A stretch of DNA of 64,000 bases from Nocardioidaceae bacterium (GCA_018672315.1 CP076053.1:2839827-2903826), one strand, 5' to 3'; shown: positions 33,437 to 43,054, counted from the first letter of the stretch. Made by a program: numbers and translations. Notes: a model not told the origin generated them from the sequence alone.

Positions 33437-34549
33437 ATGCACCGTCGCCGTCTGGCTGCCGCCGCCGTCCTCCCCCTGCTCGCGCTCGGCGCATGCGGTG
33501 GCGAGGAGTCCTCCCAGGCCGACACCGGGTCCTCTTCCTCCTCCTCCGACTCCTCCTCCGCACCGGAGTCGGAGGCGGAGTTCCCCCTCACGATCCAGCA
33601 CGCCTTCGGTGAGACGGTCATCGAGGAGCCCGCCGAGCGGGTCGCCACGGTCGCGTGGGCCAACCAGGAGGTCGCCCTCGCGCTCGGTGTCGTGCCGGTC
33701 GGCATGCCCGAGGTGACCTACGGCGACGACGACGGCGACGGCGTGCTCCCGTGGGTCGAGGACAAGCTCGAGGAGCTCGGTGCGGAGACACCGGTGCTCT
33801 TCGACGAGGTGGACGGCATCGACTACGAGGCCGTGGCCTCGACCGAGCCCGACGTCATCCTGGCGGCCTACTCGGGCCTCACCCAGGAAGAGTACGAGAC
33901 CCTCTCCCGCATCGCGCCGGTCGTCGCGTTCCCCGAGATCCCGTGGGGCACCGACGTCGCGCAGACGATCCTGCTCGACAGCGCCGGGATGGGTCTGCCG
34001 CAGCAGGGCGAGGAGTTCAACGACCAGCTCCAGCAGAGCATCGACGAGGACTTCGCCGAGCACCCCGAGCTCGAGGGCGCCTCGGTGATGTTCGCCTACT
34101 TCGACCCCGCCGACCTCTCGCAGATCGGCTTCTACACCACGGTCGACCCGCGACCCGGCTTCCTCGCCGACAACGGCATGGTCACCCCGACGGCCGTCGC
34201 CGAGGCCTCCGAGGGCAGCGAGGAGTTCTACACGACCCTCAGCGCCGAGCAGGCCGACCGCTTCGACGACGTCGACCTGATCGTCACCTACGGCACCGAC
34301 GACACGCTGGCGACGCTGCAGGACGACCTGCTGCTGAGCCAGATCCCGGCCGTCGCGGAGGGTCGCGTGGCGGTGCTCGACGACTCCAGCCCGGAGGCCG
34401 TCGTCGCGGGCATCACCCCGCTGTCGCTGCAGAGCGAGCTCGACGACTACCTCGAGACCCTCAGCGAGGCGCTCGCCGGTGACTCCGGTGACTCCGATGA
34501 CTCGGGCAACACGGGCGATTCGGGCGACTCGGGCTCCGAGGAGGACTGA
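33437..34549 (+). CDS. Siderophore ABC importer, substrate-binding lipoprotein
   Basis: This is a 370-aa protein with lipobox LALGAC (Cys20), a Ser-rich spacer and a type III binding fold (FepB/FhuD family: TIQHAFGETVIEEPAERVATVAWANQEVALALG, then SSEPDVI-like STEPDVILAAYSG). It captures ferric siderophores outside the membrane. The C-terminal 30 residues are an unusual repetitive Gly-Asp-Ser acidic tail. AGGAG precedes the ATG. First gene of an overlapping four-gene operon under the iron box. Confidence 0.92.
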   Translation: MHRRRLAAAAVLPLLALGACGGEESSQADTGSSSSSSDSSSAPESEAEFPLTIQHAFGETVIEEPAERVATVAWANQEVALALGVVPVGMPEVTYGDDDGDGVLPWVEDKLEELGAETPVLFDEVDGIDYEAVASTEPDVILAAYSGLTQEEYETLSRIAPVVAFPEIPWGTDVAQTILLDSAGMGLPQQGEEFNDQLQQSIDEDFAEHPELEGASVMFAYFDPADLSQIGFYTTVDPRPGFLADNGMVTPTAVAEASEGSEEFYTTLSAEQADRFDDVDLIVTYGTDDTLATLQDDLLLSQIPAVAEGRVAVLDDSSPEAVVAGITPLSLQSELDDYLETLSEALAGDSGDSDDSGNTGDSGDSGSEED

Positions 34550-35673
34550 TGCCGACGGCCACCGTGGCAGCGAGGAGCTCGAGCAGCAGCTCGAGCGTGA
34601 CAGGGACGCGGGACGTCGTACGCCCCGTGGGGGCCGGCACGGCCGATCGGGAGGACGAGCGCCTGACGCGCCCCGCCCCGGTGCGCGTCGGATCGGTCGT
34701 GCTCGCCCTGACGCTCCTCGGTGCCGCAGTGGTCGCCTCGGTCGTGCTCGGAGCACGCGACGTCGGCCCGACGGAGATCTGGAACGGTCTGCGCGGCGGC
34801 ACCGCCACCGTCGGCGAGGCGGCGGTCTTCAGCCGTCTCCCGCGCACGGCGCTGGCCCTCCTGGTCGGCGGTGCCCTCGGCCTCTCCGGGGCCGTGATGC
34901 AGGGCGTGACCCGCAACCCCCTGGCCGATCCGGGCATCCTCGGCGTCACCGGCGGGGCCTCGCTCTTCGTCGTCGTCGGCATCGCCTACTTCTCGCTCGG
35001 CTCCGCCTCGTCCTACATCTGGGTGGCGATCCTCGGAGCCGGCGCGAGTGCGACGCTCGTGTACGCCGTCGCGAGCACCGGCACCGGCCGGCGCGGGGGG
35101 CCCTCCCCGCTGCGGCTGGCTCTCTCGGGCGCGGTGACCGCTGCCGCTGCGGCATCGCTGGTGACGGCGGTGCTGCTGCCGCGCACCGACGTCATGACGC
35201 AGTTCCGCTTCTGGTCCGTCGGCGGGGTCGGTGGCGGCACCTGGTCGAGCATCTCGCTGGTCGCGCCGTTCCTGCTGGCCGGAGCCGTCATCTGCCTGAT
35301 GACCGCACCGGCCCTCGACGCCCTGGCGCTGGGCGACGACATGGCGGCCGGGCTCGGCACCAACGTCGTGCGGGCGCGGCTGGTGGCCGGTCTCGGCGCC
35401 GTCGTGCTCGCCGGTGCGGCGACAGCCGTGGCGGGGCCGCTGGTGTTCGTGGGCCTGGTCGTGCCGCACGTGTGCCGGCTGCTGGTGGGGGAGCGCCACA
35501 TCTGGCTGCTCCCCACCTGCGTCGTGGTCGGGGCGGCGCTGCTGGTGCTCTCCGACGTGGCGGCGCGGCTGGTCATCCGGCCGGCCGAGCTCGACGTCGG
35601 CATCATCACCGCGCTCGTCGGCGGTCCGGTGTTCATCTGGATGGTCACCCGCATGCGGACCAGGGCCCTGTGA
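34549..35673 (+). CDS. FecCD-type siderophore permease 1
   Basis: This is a 374-aa membrane protein of the BtuC/FecCD family; the ATG overlaps the upstream stop (TGATG). A 45-residue hydrophilic, Ser-rich N-terminus precedes about nine to ten membrane segments. Family features are LPRTALALLVGGALGLSGAVMQGVTRNPLADPGILG, GLVVPHVCRLLVG and the ELDVGIITALVGGPVFIW end. It forms the channel with permease 2. Confidence 0.93.
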   Translation: MPTATVAARSSSSSSSVTGTRDVVRPVGAGTADREDERLTRPAPVRVGSVVLALTLLGAAVVASVVLGARDVGPTEIWNGLRGGTATVGEAAVFSRLPRTALALLVGGALGLSGAVMQGVTRNPLADPGILGVTGGASLFVVVGIAYFSLGSASSYIWVAILGAGASATLVYAVASTGTGRRGGPSPLRLALSGAVTAAAAASLVTAVLLPRTDVMTQFRFWSVGGVGGGTWSSISLVAPFLLAGAVICLMTAPALDALALGDDMAAGLGTNVVRARLVAGLGAVVLAGAATAVAGPLVFVGLVVPHVCRLLVGERHIWLLPTCVVVGAALLVLSDVAARLVIRPAELDVGIITALVGGPVFIWMVTRMRTRAL

Positions 35674-36740
35674 CCGTCCTCGCCGAGGCCGGTCCCGCGA
35701 CCGAGGAGCCCGCGCGACGCGAGCGCCCGCTGCACACGCTCGACCGCTTCCGCGTTGCGATGATCGCGGTCATGGCGACCGGGGTGGTCGTGCTCTTCGG
35801 GCTGGCGTTGATGCTCGGCGACACCTTCTACGGCCCCTCGACCATCGGGGCGGTCATCAGCGAGCGGCTCCTCGGCACCGGGGACGCGGGGGGTGCCTCC
35901 TTCACCGTGGGAGACCTGCGGCTGCCGCGCGCGGTGACCGGACTGCTCGCCGGTCTGGCGTTCGGCGCCGCCGGCACGACGTTCCAGACCCTGCTGCGCA
36001 ACCCGCTCGCGGCCCCCGACGTCATCGGGATCACCGGTGGCGCCTCCCTGGCCGCGGTGGTCTCGATCCTCGCCTTCGGTCTCACCGGTGCGGCCGTGAG
36101 CTTCGCGGCCATCGGCGGGGCGCTGGTGGCGGCGGCGATCGTGCTGCTGCTGGCGGACCGTGGCGGTCTCGACATCGTCCGCGTCGTGCTCATCGGCATC
36201 GCGTTGGCGGCCATGGCGCAGGCGGGCATCTCCACGGCCCTGCTCGGCGCCGACGAGTACGACCTCGCCACCGCCTTCCGCTGGCTCGCGGGCAGCCTCA
36301 ACAACGCCTCGTGGGACGGCATCGGAATGCTGCTGCTCGGTGTCGCCGTCGGGCTGCCCGTGCTGGCGCTGCTCGACCGTCAGCTGCGGGTGCTGCAGCT
36401 GGGCGACGACGCCGCGGCCGGCCTCGGCGTGAGGGTCGAGCCCGTACGCCGCGGCCTGGTCGTCACCGCGGTGCTCCTGCTCGCGGTCGCCGTCTCCGCG
36501 ACCGGACCCATCGCCTTCGTCGCGTTCCTCGCCGGACCGATCGCGAGCCAGGTCGTACGCCGCGGCTCCCTGCTGGTCCCGGCCATGCTGATGGGCGCGA
36601 TCCTCGTGCTCGGCGCGGACCTCGCGGCGGGCCAGGTGCTGCCGACGCAGTACCCCGTCGGGGTCGTCACCGGCGCACTGGGAGCCCCGTTCCTGATCTT
36701 CCTGCTCATCCGGCAAGCCCGTACCCGAGGTGTCTCGTGA
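35670..36740 (+). CDS. FecCD-type siderophore permease 2
   Basis: This is a 356-aa membrane protein starting at a GTG with a 4-bp overlap (GTGA) with permease 1. It has the same family features (LPRAVTGLLAGLAFGAAG, RNPLAAPDVIGITGG, GPIAFVAFLAGPIA and a QYPVGVVTGALGAPFL end). It pairs with permease 1 in a heterodimeric channel, as FepD/FepG do. Confidence 0.93.
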   Translation: MTVLAEAGPATEEPARRERPLHTLDRFRVAMIAVMATGVVVLFGLALMLGDTFYGPSTIGAVISERLLGTGDAGGASFTVGDLRLPRAVTGLLAGLAFGAAGTTFQTLLRNPLAAPDVIGITGGASLAAVVSILAFGLTGAAVSFAAIGGALVAAAIVLLLADRGGLDIVRVVLIGIALAAMAQAGISTALLGADEYDLATAFRWLAGSLNNASWDGIGMLLLGVAVGLPVLALLDRQLRVLQLGDDAAAGLGVRVEPVRRGLVVTAVLLLAVAVSATGPIAFVAFLAGPIASQVVRRGSLLVPAMLMGAILVLGADLAAGQVLPTQYPVGVVTGALGAPFLIFLLIRQARTRGVS

Positions 36741-37591
36741 ACCAGCACCGACTCTCCGCGCAGACGCTGAGCGTCGCCTACGGCGACCGCACGGTGCTCG
36801 GCCCCGTCGACATCGACCTGCCACCGGGCGAGGTCACCTGCATCGTGGGCGCGAACGCCTCGGGCAAGTCCACCCTGCTGCGCAGCCTGGCCCGCCTGCT
36901 CAAGCCCAGTGCGGGTCAGGTGCTGCTCGACGGCACCGACATCGCCGCGCGTCCCACCCGTGAGGTGGCGCGCACGGTCGGGATGCTGCCCCAGTCGCCG
37001 ACGGCCCCCGACGGCGTGCTCGTCGCCGACCTCGTCGCGCGCGGGCGCCACCCGCACCAGGGTCTGCTCGGCCGGTGGCGACCCGAGGACGAGCGCGCCC
37101 TGCGGCGGGCGCTGGAGGTCACCGGCACCCTCGAGCTGGCCGAACGGCCCGTCGACGAGCTCTCCGGCGGCCAGCGGCAGCGGGTGTGGATCGCGCTGGC
37201 GCTGGCGCAGGAGACCGACGTGCTCCTGCTCGACGAGCCCACGACCTTCCTCGACGTGACGCACCAGGTGCAGGTGCTCGACCTGGTGGAGGACCTCAAC
37301 GCCGAGCGCGGCACGACCGTGGCGATGGTGCTGCACGACCTGAACCTGGCGGCCCGGTACGCCGACCACCTCATCGCTGTCGCCGACGGGCGCGTGGCGG
37401 CCTCGGGTCGTCCCGCCGAGGTGGTGACCGAGCAGATGGTCCACGAGGTCTTCGGGCTCGAGTGCCGTGTCGTGGACGACCCGGTCACAGGGACGCCGCT
37501 GGTCGTGCCGCTGGACCGTCGCGCCCGAGCGGCCCGTCGGAGCGAGAACGAGCACCCGGGGTCCGCCGCCGGGCAGAACGTCGGGGTCTGA
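36737..37591 (+). CDS. Siderophore ABC importer, ATP-binding protein
   Basis: This is a 284-aa ATPase of the FepC type: Walker A GANASGKST, signature LSGGQRQRVWIALALAQ, Walker B VLLLDEPTTFLD and switch His in VLHDLNLAARY. The GTG start overlaps the permease 2 stop by 4 bp. It energises uptake of ferric siderophore by the preceding three proteins. Confidence 0.95.
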   Translation: MNQHRLSAQTLSVAYGDRTVLGPVDIDLPPGEVTCIVGANASGKSTLLRSLARLLKPSAGQVLLDGTDIAARPTREVARTVGMLPQSPTAPDGVLVADLVARGRHPHQGLLGRWRPEDERALRRALEVTGTLELAERPVDELSGGQRQRVWIALALAQETDVLLLDEPTTFLDVTHQVQVLDLVEDLNAERGTTVAMVLHDLNLAARYADHLIAVADGRVAASGRPAEVVTEQMVHEVFGLECRVVDDPVTGTPLVVPLDRRARAARRSENEHPGSAAGQNVGV

Positions 37592-37697
37592 CAGCTCGGG
37601 GCGAGGGCTGGGGAATGTCCGCCGCGTCCGTGTCGTTGGTGTGCCTTAACGTTCAACCATTCGGTGCACCCGCACGAGCAGAGCTGCAGGAGAGACC

Positions 37698-38243
37698 ATG
37701 AAGATCGGCATCATCCTCGGATCCATCCGCGACGACCGCCTCGGCCAGGTCGTCGGCGACTGGGTCGCCGAGCAGGCCGCCGGCCGCGATCACGACTACG
37801 AGCTCGTGGACCTCAAGGCGTACGACGTGCCGCTGCTGACCTCCGCGACGGTGCCGATGGCCGCGGGCAAGACCTACGACGACCCGAACGTGCAGGCCTG
37901 GGCCGAGAAGCTCGACACCTTCGACGGCTTCGTCTTCGTCACGCCGGAGTACAACCACAGCGTCCCGGGCGCGTTCAAGAACGCCGTCGACTCGGTCGGC
38001 GCCGAGCTCTCGGGCAAGGCCTTCGGCCTGGTGGCGTACGGCGCGGACGGCGGCGTGCGCGCCGTCGAGCACTGGCGCACGATCCTGGCGAACTTCTCCT
38101 CCGTCGTCGTGCGCGGCCAGGTCTCGCTGAGCCTCTTCACCGATGTCACGGACGGAGCGCTGTCGCTGCTCGAGCGCCGCGAGGGCGAGCTGAGCGCCGT
38201 CTTCGACCAGGTCGAGGACATGGCGGGCCGCCTGCGCGGCTGA
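37698..38243 (+). CDS. NAD(P)H-dependent FMN reductase
   Basis: This 181-aa flavodoxin-fold protein has the family start IGIILGSIRDDRLGQVV and the flavin-binding TPEYNHSVPGAFKNAVD. AGGAG stands before the ATG. It reduces FMN or a quinone with NAD(P)H. It lies 106 bp after the iron importer; reduced flavin can release iron from siderophores, but no iron box precedes it, so the link is speculative. Confidence 0.92.
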   Translation: MKIGIILGSIRDDRLGQVVGDWVAEQAAGRDHDYELVDLKAYDVPLLTSATVPMAAGKTYDDPNVQAWAEKLDTFDGFVFVTPEYNHSVPGAFKNAVDSVGAELSGKAFGLVAYGADGGVRAVEHWRTILANFSSVVVRGQVSLSLFTDVTDGALSLLERREGELSAVFDQVEDMAGRLRG

Positions 38244-38270
38244 CCTGCGGCCGCCGGGTCGACGTGCTGC

Positions 38271-38966
38271 TCAGCGGGTCGGCGCCAGCAGCGTGCGGCT
38301 CGCCATGCCGACGGTGCTGGCGAGCCCGTCGCGGACGCGCCGGTCGAGCCAGGCGCGGTCGCGCAGCGCCCACAGCAGCTGCACCGTCGTCCAGGACAGG
38401 TCGCGCGCCTTGTCGATGCTCCACGCGCTGACCAGGTGCACGGCCGGGCCGACCCGGTCGTCGGCGGCCTGCCCGACCGAGGTGAGGAACGAGCGGCGGA
38501 TGCCGGACTCGACCTGCGCCAGCACGACGTTCACGGCCTCGTAGTCGGCGTGGATCTCCTCGGGGTCCAGGCCGCGGCGTACGCACGTGTCGACGACCGC
38601 GAGCGGCAGGTCGTGCTCGATGTGGGTGTTCATGCCGCCCAGCGCGTACTGGATCGGCCAGCGTCCGCCCGCCCGCGCGTCGAAGAGGGGCTGCCAGGCC
38701 GTGGGCACCTCGCCCCCCGCGGCGGCGGCGTCGTACGCGCGCAGCCACAGGTTCGCGAAACGTACGTCGAGCTTCGCGAGCGTCTCGGGATCGCGGAACC
38801 GCAGCTGCTGGTCCCCGCCGGCCAGGATCGCCTCGATGCGCTGCGTGACCTCGAGGTACATGTGGTTGAACACGCCGACACCGTCGCCGGGTGGCAGCTC
38901 CGCGTCGATCTCGCGCATGCGTTCGATGACGCCGTGGACGGTGCGGGGCAGCCGGCGGTCGACCAT
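38271..38966 (-). CDS. DUF5995 family protein
   Basis: This is a 231-aa protein with the conserved blocks DGVGVFNHMYLEVTQRIE, WQPLFDARAGGRWPIQYALGG, MNTHIEHDLPLAV and LVSAWSIDKARD that I associate with DUF5995, a family of unknown function common in actinobacteria. The His-rich HIEH motif may bind metal. The gene converges on the FMN reductase and has no obvious functional partner. Confidence 0.82.
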   Translation of the reverse strand: MVDRRLPRTVHGVIERMREIDAELPPGDGVGVFNHMYLEVTQRIEAILAGGDQQLRFRDPETLAKLDVRFANLWLRAYDAAAAGGEVPTAWQPLFDARAGGRWPIQYALGGMNTHIEHDLPLAVVDTCVRRGLDPEEIHADYEAVNVVLAQVESGIRRSFLTSVGQAADDRVGPAVHLVSAWSIDKARDLSWTTVQLLWALRDRAWLDRRVRDGLASTVGMASRTLLAPTR

Positions 38967-38990
38967 GGGCGATTCAACCGCAGCGCGGTC

Positions 38991-39305
38991 TCAGTCGTCG
39001 AGGTCGATGGTGCCCACCCAGCGCTCGCCGGGATCGCCACCCCACGCGTCCCACGCCACGCGACCCGGTGAGGGGAATCCGTCGCCACCTTGCGTGAAGC
39101 CCTCGGCGTCCTTGTCGCCGGCGTGGCGGGAGAAGTAGTTCTTCATCTTCTTCACCACCTCGTCGGAGACCTCCTCACCGTTCGCGAGCTGTCGCGCACG
39201 CTCGCGGCCGGTGTCGGTGAAGTTGTCGCCGGCCTCGCCCTCATCGATCCATCGCCGGGCGCGCTGCGCGGCCTCCTGGACGCCCTTCGGCGGCTGGTGT
39301 CCCAC
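38991..39305 (-). CDS. Small conserved hypothetical, phage-associated type
   Basis: This is a 104-aa protein of the pattern RAxxLAxGExVS-x-M-x-YFxRH followed by a Gly/Trp-rich end (PSPGRVAWDAWGGD). I know this pattern from small proteins and protein ends in actinobacterial prophages, where it is often annotated as hypothetical or DNA-binding. No other phage gene is visible here, so it is either a domesticated remnant or an unrelated stand-alone protein. GTG start with GAGGAG upstream. Confidence 0.7.
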   Translation of the reverse strand: MGHQPPKGVQEAAQRARRWIDEGEAGDNFTDTGRERARQLANGEEVSDEVVKKMKNYFSRHAGDKDAEGFTQGGDGFPSPGRVAWDAWGGDPGERWVGTIDLDD

Positions 39306-39478
39306 GGTGCTCTCTCCTCGTGCTCGGGTGTCGTCTCCCCGGCCGCCGTACCCCTCGACGGTCGATCCGATCCCGGATCTCGATCCGGCATCGCGCGATT
39401 GACGGCGTGTACGACGCGGGAGGCTGCGGTGACCGTGTCGTCGAGGCCGGCTGCTGCCGGTCGTGAGGGGAGACCGTC

Positions 39479-40819
39479 GTGATCGACCTCATCTGGGGCA
39501 TCGGAGGCATGGCACTGCTGCTGCTCATCGCCTTCATCGCTTCCTCTGACCGCAGCGCGATCAACTGGCGCACCGTCGGCGGGGCCCTCGCGCTCCAGGT
39601 GTCGTTCGCGGTGCTGGTCCTCTACTGGTCGGTGGGCCAGACCGCGCTGAACAAGCTGTCCAGCGGCGTCCAGGCGGTCATCGACTCCACCAACGAGGGC
39701 ATCGGCTTCGTCTTCGGTCCGCTGATCCCCGAGGAGGGGTCGATCTTCGCGCTGCAGGTGCTGCCGGTGATCATCTTCTTCGCCTCACTCACGGCGGTGC
39801 TCTACCACCTCGGGATCCTGCAGTTCGTCGTCGAGAAGCTCGGCAAGGGCCTCGGTCGCCTGCTCGGCACGGAGCGGGCGGAGTCGGTCAACGCGACCGC
39901 GAACATCTTCGTCGGTCAGACCGAGGCGCCGCTGGTGATCAAGCCGTACGTCGACGGACTGTCGCGGTCGGGTCTCTTCGCGGTCATGGTCGGCGGTCTG
40001 TCGACGGTCGCCGGGTCGGTGCTGGTGGGCTACTCGCTGCTGGGCGCCCCGCTGGAGTACCTCATCGCCGCGTCGTTCATGGCCGCTCCCGGCGCGCTGC
40101 TGATGGCCAAGATCATCATCCCCGAGACCGACCTCGCGGCGGTCCAGCGCGAGCGGGAGCTGGTGGACTCCTCGGCGGCGGCGGCCCGTCGGCGCGGACG
40201 CCGGTCCTCCTCGGGCGGGACGACGTCCGACACGGGGGAGTCGGTGCCGGTCGACGATGTCGAGTCCGAGGCCGAGGCGGCGGAGGAGGCCCAGGGGAGC
40301 CGTCACCGCAACGTCATCGACGCGGCGGCGAACGGTGCCGGTGAGGGGCTGCGGCTCGCGGCCACCATCGGCGCGATGCTGATCGCGTTCATCTCGCTGA
40401 TCGCGTTGGCGAACCTGCTCCTCGGTGTCGTCGGCGGGTGGTTCGGCAACGGTGACCTGACCTTCCAGGAGATCCTGGGCTACGTCTTCGCGCCCCTGAT
40501 GACCGCGATCGGCATCCCGTGGAACGAGGCGTTCGACGCCGGCTCCTTCGTCGGGCAGAAGGTCATCGTCAACGAGTTCGTCGCCTTCGCCGACTTCGCG
40601 CCGCAGATCGGTGACTACTCCGAGAAGTCCGCGGCCGTGATCACGTTCGCGATCACCGGGTTCGCCAACCTCGGGTCGCTCGGCATCCTGCTCGGTGGCC
40701 TGGGTGGCATCGCCCCGGAGCGGCGCCCGGACATCGCCAGCCTCGGGCTGCGGGCGATCTTCGCGGCGACCCTGGCGAACCTGATGAGCGCCGCGATCGC
40801 CGGCATCCTCATCGGTTGA
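39479..40819 (+). CDS. NupC-type concentrative nucleoside transporter
   Basis: This is a 446-aa protein starting at a GTG behind GAGGGGAG. Family features are ESVNATANIFVGQTEAPLVIKPY, GGLSTVAGSVLVGYS and PLMTAIGIPWNEA. It imports nucleosides with sodium or protons. A charged, low-complexity loop of about 60 residues (about 220-275, Arg/Ser then Glu-rich) interrupts the membrane core. The last 11 bp overlap the convergent YihY-like gene. Confidence 0.92.
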   Translation: MIDLIWGIGGMALLLLIAFIASSDRSAINWRTVGGALALQVSFAVLVLYWSVGQTALNKLSSGVQAVIDSTNEGIGFVFGPLIPEEGSIFALQVLPVIIFFASLTAVLYHLGILQFVVEKLGKGLGRLLGTERAESVNATANIFVGQTEAPLVIKPYVDGLSRSGLFAVMVGGLSTVAGSVLVGYSLLGAPLEYLIAASFMAAPGALLMAKIIIPETDLAAVQRERELVDSSAAAARRRGRRSSSGGTTSDTGESVPVDDVESEAEAAEEAQGSRHRNVIDAAANGAGEGLRLAATIGAMLIAFISLIALANLLLGVVGGWFGNGDLTFQEILGYVFAPLMTAIGIPWNEAFDAGSFVGQKVIVNEFVAFADFAPQIGDYSEKSAAVITFAITGFANLGSLGILLGGLGGIAPERRPDIASLGLRAIFAATLANLMSAAIAGILIG

Positions 40820-41852
40820 CGTCGCTCGGCCACATGCGCTCGATCTGGGCGTTCAGCTCGGCACCGACGAGCACGGCGATGCAGGACCCCCAGATCCAGA
40901 ACACGATCGCGATCGGCGTGCCGAGCTGCTGGTAGACCAGCCCCTCACGGTCGCCCATGACACCGGTGAACCGCAGGTAGGCCAGCAGCGCCAGGGTCGC
41001 CGTGACGCACAGGGTGACGGCCAGGGCGGCGCCCGGCAGGTCGCGTCGCCACGGGCGGGCCCCGGGCGTACCCACCTGGTAGACCTGCGTGAGCGCGGCG
41101 ACCCCGACGAGCGCGACGACGGGCCAGTACGCCGCGTCCACGACGTCCAGGGTCGTGGTCACCGCCTCGGTCCGGGGGAGCAGCTCGCGGGCGAGCCGCG
41201 GCCCGACCACCACGGTCGGCAGCACGATCAACGCCACCAGCAACGCCACCGCGGTCAGCCAGATCGCTGTGACCCGCTGCCGCCACACGCTGCGTTGGGC
41301 GTGCAGGTCGTACGCGATCGTCATGGTGCCGAGCAGCCGGTGCGTCGCGCGGGACCCGGTCCACAGGCCGAGCAGCAGACCCAGGCCGATGATGTCGACG
41401 CGTCCGGTGTCGAGCACCTGGCGCGCCACCTCCTGGTAGCGCGCGTAGGTGGTGTCCGTGAGCACCGCACGCGGCAGCCCCAGCACCAACCGGTCCAGCT
41501 GTGCCTCGCCGCGGGGACCGAGGACCTCCGAGACATACCCGAGCGACCCGAGCACCACGAGGAACAGCGCGGGCAGGGAGATCAGGGTGAAGAGTGCCGC
41601 CTCGGCGGCGAGCCCACCGACCCGGTCCGCGATGGAGGCCCGGACCGTGCCGACGGAGAGCCGCACCGCGGGACCGAGCGGTCGGGGCAGCCGACCTGCG
41701 ACGGCGTCGAGGCGACGCAGGAAGGACTCGAGCCAGCGGTCGCGTGCCTCGCCGACGTGCGCGACGCGCTGCTCGACGCGCTCGCGACGGCTCGCGCCCG
41801 CGGCGCGACCGTCGGCGTCGCGGGGGTCCGTGCGGGGCACGCCGTCCATCAT
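40809..41852 (-). CDS. YihY/UPF0761-type inner membrane protein
   Basis: This 347-aa protein has about six membrane segments; typical features are the N-terminal GGLAAEAALFTLISLPALFLV and the last part GTPIAIVFWIWGSCIAVLVGAELNAQIE, as in the YihY (formerly ribonuclease BN) family. Function is unknown; YihY proteins are not nucleases. The ATG at 41852 overlaps the stop of the MFS gene upstream (ATGA), so the two are co-translated. Confidence 0.88.
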   Translation of the reverse strand: MMDGVPRTDPRDADGRAAGASRRERVEQRVAHVGEARDRWLESFLRRLDAVAGRLPRPLGPAVRLSVGTVRASIADRVGGLAAEAALFTLISLPALFLVVLGSLGYVSEVLGPRGEAQLDRLVLGLPRAVLTDTTYARYQEVARQVLDTGRVDIIGLGLLLGLWTGSRATHRLLGTMTIAYDLHAQRSVWRQRVTAIWLTAVALLVALIVLPTVVVGPRLARELLPRTEAVTTTLDVVDAAYWPVVALVGVAALTQVYQVGTPGARPWRRDLPGAALAVTLCVTATLALLAYLRFTGVMGDREGLVYQQLGTPIAIVFWIWGSCIAVLVGAELNAQIERMWPSDVNR

Positions 41853-43054
41853 GGCCCGATCGGGTCCGGTTCGCGCACCCCTGCGGCGAGCAGCCCCCCG
41901 AGCGCGAAGAGCGCTGCGACGACGGCGACCACGCCGCTCCATCCGTACGCCCCGAACACCGGCCCGGCCGCCGCGCCGAAGACGCTGGAGCCGGCGTAGT
42001 AGGTCAGCACGTACCACGCCGCCGCGGGCCCCCGGCTCTCACCCGCACGACCCGACACCCACGAGCTCGCGACCGCGTGCGCGGTGAAGAAGCCGGTGGT
42101 CAGCACCAGGAGTCCGAGGACCACCACGACGAGGGAGGACGACAGGGTCACCACGATGCCGACGAGCGCCGTGCCGCAGCCGAGCAGCAGCAGCAGCCGT
42201 CGTCCGAAGCGGTCGGCCAGCCGGCCGGCGACCGGCGAGGCGACGGTGCCGGAGAGGTAGGCCAGGAACAGCGAGGAGGTCAGCGCGACGCTGAGGCCGA
42301 ACGGGGGAGCCTCGAGCCGGAACGCGAGGTAGTTGTACGTCGCGACGAAGCCGCCCATCATCACGAACGACAGCCCGCACAGGCGGCGCGTCCCGGCATC
42401 GGCGAGCGCCAGGCGCACCGAGGCGACCATCGAGGCCAGGTCGGCCGGACGCGGCCTGAAGTGCCGCGCGGGAGGCAGCAGCCACCAGAACACCGCCGTC
42501 GCCACGGCGGCGACGGTGGCGATGGCCGCGACGCCGCCGCGCCAGCCGGCGAGGTCCTCGGTCAGCCCCGGCACCAGGCGGGAGGCGATGCCGCCGAGGG
42601 TGTTGCCGGAGACGTAGATGCCGATCGCCGCGCCGAGCCGGTGGCCCGGCACCTCGTCCCCGAGGTGGGCGACCGCCACGGCGATCACGCCCGCCAGGCA
42701 CAGACCGGTCAGTGCGCGGGCCCCCAGGACCATCCAGAAGGCAGGCAGCACCGCCGCGGCGTAGGAGGTGAGGACCGCCCCGACGAGGCCGGCCCGCATC
42801 ACGGTCGTACGCCCGAGCGCGTCGGCGAGCACCGACAGAGGCAGCACCGCCAGTGCCAGCGCGCCGGTGGCGAAGGAGATCGTCAACGACGTCGCGGTCG
42901 GTCCGACGCCGAACTCGCGCCCGAGCGGCGGCAGCACGCCCTGGGTCGTGTAGAGCAGCCCGTACGCCGCCAGCGCCGCCATCGCCATCGCCGTGCCCAG
43001 CCGGAGCGCCTCGGACCGTCCCACGGTCGGGGGAGCGGAGTCGGGCGCGGGCAT
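41849..43054 (-). CDS. Major facilitator superfamily transporter
   Basis: This is a 401-aa protein with twelve membrane segments. The loop motif between helices 2 and 3 is visible (LADALGRTTVMRAGL) and is repeated in the second half (LADRFGRRLLLLLG). The arrangement resembles YnfM/arabinose-efflux-type drug exporters. The frame continues upstream to 43474, but similarity begins at the ATG 43054. Co-translated with the YihY-like gene. Confidence 0.88.
   Translation of the reverse strand: MPAPDSAPPTVGRSEALRLGTAMAMAALAAYGLLYTTQGVLPPLGREFGVGPTATSLTISFATGALALAVLPLSVLADALGRTTVMRAGLVGAVLTSYAAAVLPAFWMVLGARALTGLCLAGVIAVAVAHLGDEVPGHRLGAAIGIYVSGNTLGGIASRLVPGLTEDLAGWRGGVAAIATVAAVATAVFWWLLPPARHFRPRPADLASMVASVRLALADAGTRRLCGLSFVMMGGFVATYNYLAFRLEAPPFGLSVALTSSLFLAYLSGTVASPVAGRLADRFGRRLLLLLGCGTALVGIVVTLSSSLVVVVLGLLVLTTGFFTAHAVASSWVSGRAGESRGPAAAWYVLTYYAGSSVFGAAAGPVFGAYGWSGVVAVVAALFALGGLLAAGVREPDPIGP

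Noticed and set aside
37592-37697. Iron box before the FMN reductase
   Set aside because: The gap contains CCTTAACGTTCAACC, which lacks the TTAGG...CCTAA pattern.
40809-40819. An 11-bp overlap of convergent genes as a frameshift or assembly error
   Set aside because: Both reading frames keep full family length and normal ends; short tail overlaps are ordinary here.
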